Positions 60,860 to 64,000 of a stretch of 64,000 nucleotides of DNA are shown piece by piece. Both the position numbers and the translations under genes were made by a program. Position 1 is the stretch's first letter; each line of letters opens with the position of its first letter. This DNA is from Limnobacter olei (lineage in GTDB: Bacteria; Pseudomonadota; Gammaproteobacteria; Burkholderiales; Burkholderiaceae_B): assembly GCF_029087225.1 (NCBI RefSeq), contig NZ_JARFJD010000004.1:29958-93957 (forward strand), written 5' to 3'. Below the pieces are notes generated by a model, which saw nothing but the letters and a program-made list of their open reading frames with translations, was not told the DNA's origin and made no database searches.

Positions 60860-61510
60860 TCAAACCAGCGGAGTGGTCAATCCCCAAGCAATCGCAAGCT
60901 TGGTCAGTTCAATGTCACTACTAACCTGTAATTTCTTTTTGATCTGGTAATGAATGTTGTGAATGGTTTTTGCGCTCAGGAAAAGCAACTCGCCAATTTG
61001 CTCAGCCGACTGACCAGCCACCAGCAAACACAACACCTCGAACTCGCGGCTGCTCAATTCATCAAGCCCACCCCTGTTGTCGCGCAAGCGCGAGAGTGCC
61101 ATTAAACGCGACAAGTCAGCACTCATGAAAGTGCGGCCTGCCAAGACCTCGCCAATGGCGCGCAACAGCACTTCGGGCCTGCTGCTTTTGGTGACATAAC
61201 CTTTTGCGCCAGCGTCCATACACGCACGCGCCAGTTCGATTGAATTGTGCATGGTGAACATCAGGAATTTCACCTCAGGCCAACGCCCTAACACCCGCTG
61301 AACCAGATTCAAGCCGACCGGCTCGGGCATGCTGATGTCGCAAATCACCAGCGCAGGCAAGTCTTTCTGGCAAGCGGCATAAGCCTCCTGCGCGTTTTCA
61401 GCCTCACGCACCTGCTTGAAACCACCTTGTGTTTCCAACAAATGCCGATAACCGGCACGCACCACGGCGTGGTCATCCACCAGCAAAATACTGAGGTCAG
61501 CGTTGTTCAT
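60860..61510 (-). CDS. NarL/FixJ-type response regulator
   Basis: A 216-residue regulator. Receiver domain: LSILLVDDHAVVRAGYRHLL with the acidic pair Asp12-Asp13, the phospho-acceptor Asp58 (LVICDISMP) and Lys in GYVTKSS. The C-terminal LuxR HTH is LDELSSREFEVLCLLVAGQS then AEQIGELLFLSAKTIHNIHY. Overlap with the kinase gene (ATGA) shows that the two are one two-component pair. The HK at 61507 likely phosphorylates it. Target genes are unknown. Confidence 0.92.
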   Translation of the reverse strand: MNNADLSILLVDDHAVVRAGYRHLLETQGGFKQVREAENAQEAYAACQKDLPALVICDISMPEPVGLNLVQRVLGRWPEVKFLMFTMHNSIELARACMDAGAKGYVTKSSRPEVLLRAIGEVLAGRTFMSADLSRLMALSRLRDNRGGLDELSSREFEVLCLLVAGQSAEQIGELLFLSAKTIHNIHYQIKKKLQVSSDIELTKLAIAWGLTTPLV

Positions 61511-62850
61511 GAAGTACCTTTTTGTTGAAAACGGGCAGACACCACAAACCGGTTTTCTTCAAGCTGGGCTTTGAATACACCACCATGTACGCGTACCCGT
61601 TCAGCCAGCAAGTTCAAGCCCATGCCGCCCGATGGCACCTGCGTTTCAAGCGGTTGGGGCAAGCAGTTTTCAACACGCAGTTCTAGCACCCCAGCCTGCA
61701 ATGCCAAACCCAAATTCACGGGCACCCCCGGTGCTGCGTGCCGCCGCACATTGGCCAGGCACTCTTCCACGGTACGGTAAACACACAGGGCGCGGTCTTG
61801 GTCCAAACTGTTCAAGGCAGCAGGTTCTAGATTCAGGTTCACCGTCCAACCGCTGCCCGCATTAATTTCCCAGCGAGTGCACAGGTCTTGAATGGCCATG
61901 CCAAGATCAGCCCCTTCTAACACAGGCGGGCACTTGTTGACCAACACCGCCCGCATGCGCTCGAACGCGCCCTCAATTTGCAGCTCGATTTCTTCCAGCT
62001 TTTCCTGCACCTCAGTATCGCCACCTTTCACTTGCGCGCGCAGCTGGGCGCAATTCACCGCGATCAGGCTAAGGGACTGGCCCAAATCTGCGTGCACCAA
62101 GTGGGCCAACTCCCGTCGCTCATCTTCCTGCACATTCAGCAACTTCATCATCAGGTTTCGGCGGGTTTGGGTAAGCCGCCACAAACGCTCGTTCAAGCGG
62201 TTTACCCCTTGCGCAATACGGCCAAATTCCCGTGGCTGCACATCGGGAAGTTGCGCTGGCGGCGGGCTGTCCTCGGAAATGGCAATCGAATCGATTTTTT
62301 CGACCAAGGTTGCGGCGGGCTGCAAGGCGCGACCAATAACCACATAAGTTAAGGCGGCAAGGCTGGCCACGATCAGGGTGCTAAGCAACAGCAAGTCGCG
62401 CAGCGTATTCCAGAATTTGGCCAGCACCAACTGCGGGTCAGCGGTGATGATCAACTCACCGAATGGTTGGCCCCACAGGCCAACGGGGCGCGGCTGCGCT
62501 TCAATTTGTACACCCAACAGGCGCATCAACTGGGCTTCGACAGGATGGCGTACCAGCTGCTCACAACCCTCTTGCCGCACCTGTCCGTTCCAGCCCTCGT
62601 AACGTATGCAATAAGGTGCCAACAACAAACCGTACTGGCTGCCCACCAGCACAGGCGAGCCCTCGATTTCGGGATTAATTTGCCGCTTGTACATGGAGTA
62701 CTCCACCATCTCGTGCAAGCGCGTGGCATCGCTGGCCAAGGCCTCGTCCACCTCATTGGCCGTGCGCAGCACCACATAGGCGGAAATCAGCACCCAGCAC
62801 AACAGGCCAAGGGTGATCATCCGCACCAGCAAATAGCGTTTCAGGTTCAT
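61507..62850 (-). CDS. NarX/UhpB-type sensor histidine kinase with altered H-box
   Basis: A 447-residue kinase with two membrane helices (about 9-29 and 155-175) and a periplasmic sensor loop between them, a HAMP-like linker, and a HisKA_3 domain. The H-box reads ERRELAHLVHADLGQSL (His253): the acidic residue expected right after the His (H-D/E-x-L-x-Q) is replaced by Ala, with Asp one place later. The ATPase part (ECLANVRRHAAPGVPVNLGL, SGGMGLNLLAERVRVHGG) looks intact. It lies between two LuxR-type regulators, nine bases after the upstream one. The changed H-box may alter kinase/phosphatase balance. Confidence 0.9.
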   Translation of the reverse strand: MNLKRYLLVRMITLGLLCWVLISAYVVLRTANEVDEALASDATRLHEMVEYSMYKRQINPEIEGSPVLVGSQYGLLLAPYCIRYEGWNGQVRQEGCEQLVRHPVEAQLMRLLGVQIEAQPRPVGLWGQPFGELIITADPQLVLAKFWNTLRDLLLLSTLIVASLAALTYVVIGRALQPAATLVEKIDSIAISEDSPPPAQLPDVQPREFGRIAQGVNRLNERLWRLTQTRRNLMMKLLNVQEDERRELAHLVHADLGQSLSLIAVNCAQLRAQVKGGDTEVQEKLEEIELQIEGAFERMRAVLVNKCPPVLEGADLGMAIQDLCTRWEINAGSGWTVNLNLEPAALNSLDQDRALCVYRTVEECLANVRRHAAPGVPVNLGLALQAGVLELRVENCLPQPLETQVPSGGMGLNLLAERVRVHGGVFKAQLEENRFVVSARFQQKGTS

Positions 62851-62859
62851 TTAAACAGT

Positions 62860-63576
62860 CTAATCGGCGTTGGGCTGCAAGTGCGCCAGCGCGGCCTCCC
62901 CATGCAGGCGGGCCGCCAGCTTTCTTGCAACCGAATAATTGCTCACTGCCTCGCCACGGTTTTGAACACCCAGCCGCCCAAAAGCTTCCTTGATGTGGGC
63001 ATTCACCGTGTCGGGACTCATGCCCAGTATCTTTGCAATTTCCTTGCCTGTTCTACCAAGGGACACCTGCTCCATCACCTGTGCCTGCTTGATGGTCAAA
63101 GGCTTAGGGCTACCGGGCATTTGAATCAGGCTTTGAAACTCGTTCCGTTGTGAAATTGAATTCAGGTTGACTGAATCACGTTTCAGGAAAGATTGAACCT
63201 GAACCATCAGTTCTTTGTAATGCTGGCTTTTGGAGAGCAGCAGCGCACCCGAATTGGCCACCTGCCTTTCAATTTTCGCATCACCCAGAGCGGTAAAGAA
63301 AATGCGAAGTGAACTGGAAAAACGTTGTGACACCATATCGATTACCTCAGCAGGTTTGCTGTTGGGTAACACCAAGTCGGAGACCACCAAGTCTACATCC
63401 GCTGGCTCAATTTGCTGAAGCTGTTCAACAGAGTCAACCACCCGAGTGGTTAAGCCCGGAACGACAGCAGTAATAATTTCCTCAACGACCATGGCCGAGG
63501 TCGGGTGGTCTTCCAGTATCAATAAGTTCTTCAAACCCTTGTCCCTAAAAGTGTGGTTGTCGCTTGGCGTTTTCAA
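62860..63576 (-). CDS. LuxR/FixJ-type response regulator
   Basis: A 238-residue regulator. The receiver part (LKNLLILEDHPTSAMVVEEI) has its phospho-Asp at 67 (LVVSDLVLPN) and Lys in GALLLSKSQ. The C-terminal HTH is LTIKQAQVMEQVSLGRTGKEIAK then ILGMSPDTVNAHIKEAFGRL; it ends with an Ala/His-rich tail (ARLHGEAALAHLQPNAD). It is first in the minus-strand operon (this, the kinase, the second regulator). The receiver lacks one Asp of the acidic pair (LEDH), which is acceptable (Glu-Asp). It may compete for, or sequentially receive, phosphate from the same kinase. Confidence 0.9.
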   Translation of the reverse strand: MKTPSDNHTFRDKGLKNLLILEDHPTSAMVVEEIITAVVPGLTTRVVDSVEQLQQIEPADVDLVVSDLVLPNSKPAEVIDMVSQRFSSSLRIFFTALGDAKIERQVANSGALLLSKSQHYKELMVQVQSFLKRDSVNLNSISQRNEFQSLIQMPGSPKPLTIKQAQVMEQVSLGRTGKEIAKILGMSPDTVNAHIKEAFGRLGVQNRGEAVSNYSVARKLAARLHGEAALAHLQPNAD

Positions 63577-63760
63577 ATAATTTTTTTATGAATTGTTAGT
63601 GCGATTATCAATTGAAATGTTTATTGATGTAAAGAATACAAACAGGATCACAACCCCGTCAGCACTTTCAGAATTGCCTCGTTTTAAGTGGGGGGCACAA
63701 TTCTCAAGGCGGCCAAAATTGTGTGGATTTTTAATTCCCGTGTCTTCTAGCGCTTAAGTG

Positions 63761-63858
63761 AATCAACGACTTAACAAATTTATTTTCAACGAGAAAACTA
63801 AGCATAGTCAGATTTGTTGTCTCAAAACAGAAAATTGTCAAAACGAGTGTCGTTGATT
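63761..63858. repeat. Perfect 10-bp inverted repeat with 78-base spacer
   Basis: AATCAACGAC at 63761-63770 and GTCGTTGATT at 63849-63858. The enclosed 78 bases have no ORF. It may be the stem of a non-coding RNA, a protein-binding pair or a degraded insertion-sequence end. No sequence here settles which. Confidence 0.45.
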
Positions 63859-63954
63859 TCGCAGCCTTCTAGTTAGATGAAATTCACAAGGTTTATTCGT
63901 AACGTTCACGCCTAATACTACGGACAAATCACGTTTGCGCCAGCACAAACCTCA

Positions 63955-63970
63955 CTGTATACTTAAACAG
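63955..63970. promoter_or_regulatory. LexA (SOS) box
   Basis: CTGTATACTTAAACAG, matching CTG-N10-CAG of proteobacterial LexA sites. The flanks extend the symmetry (CACTG...CAGTG). It lies in a gene-free stretch next to the right edge, where a plus-strand SOS gene would start. Confidence 0.7.
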
Positions 63971-64000
63971 TGGTAGTGACCAACGGCATCTCTGCGGGTT

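Larger units (their letters stand above)
63577..64000. other. Right-end intergenic region, no gene seen
   Basis: 424 bases, AT-rich, with no ORF of coding quality. It must contain the promoter of the regulator/kinase operon near 63577-63650, a 10-bp inverted repeat (63761/63849), and a LexA-type box (63955-63970). A gene may start just beyond the window on the plus strand. Confidence 0.5.

Noticed and set aside
1-64000. CRISPR arrays, tRNA or rRNA genes
   Set aside because: No regularly spaced repeats, cloverleaf-type segments or rRNA-like stretches were seen in the intergenic regions.

Overview
The window looks like one chromosomal stretch of a Gram-negative betaproteobacterium (Burkholderiales; a Limnobacter-like organism is my best guess). 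The guess rests on moderate GC, on many GGGG-tailed lipoproteins, and on the mix of YjbEFH, PhoX, PQQ-related and RHS genes. It is inference from gene content; no 16S rRNA or tRNA gene is present. About 55 intact genes and several broken ones can be supported.

Layout. (1) 1-8.3 kb, minus strand: an exopolysaccharide export block with a WecA/MraY-type phosphoglycosyltransferase, an SLBB-rich Wza-like exporter, a Wzz-type chain-length protein, then yjbE, yjbF and yjbH (cut by the left edge). (2) 8.6-10.1 kb: an orphan lipoprotein. (3) 10.4-16 kb: an accessory island with hipBA, a gene-fragment graveyard (a deleted glycosyltransferase paralog and a decayed PemK), a class 3 lipase coupled to a periplasmic DUF6795-like protein, Phd/VapC, VapBC, and IS debris. 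(4) 16-32 kb: an O-antigen/capsule-type locus with rmlC, rmlA, a methyltransferase, Wzx, two plus-strand genes, and a tightly overlapping minus-strand operon. That operon carries a Wzy, glycosyltransferases, enzymes for a UDP-L-6-deoxy-HexNAc, and enzymes for an initiating 6-deoxy-HexNAc such as D-QuiNAc. (5) 32-41 kb: a coupled lipoprotein/outer-membrane pair, an AI-2E-family permease, a subtilase with a sorting tail, and a Tat-exported PhoX.

(6) 41.4-48.5 kb: DUF4864 protein, an ErpA-type Fe-S carrier, a small periplasmic protein, a 1632-residue RHS toxin with its putative immunity gene, and an orphan XRE regulator. (7) 48.5-56.4 kb: acetolactate synthase coupled to an aldehyde dehydrogenase, mazEF, a Baeyer-Villiger-type monooxygenase, a DUF4149 membrane protein, an AraC regulator and an alpha/beta hydrolase. 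(8) 56.6-63.6 kb: a beta-propeller lipoprotein, a small TPR-like gene behind a long RNA stem that covers its ribosome binding site, a 24-codon pqqA standing alone, LVIVD and DUF305 proteins, and a LuxR-regulator/NarX-like kinase/LuxR-regulator cluster. The last 424 bases hold no gene but end in a good LexA-type box.

The most unusual items are the ribosome-binding-site-covering stem with a competing upstream arm (57770-57860), the solitary pqqA, the hip operator whose 15-bp arms flank the promoter, the in-frame-deleted glycosyltransferase relic, the uncharacterised RHS C-terminal toxin and its immunity gene, and a histidine kinase that lacks the acidic residue normally next to the phospho-accepting histidine.
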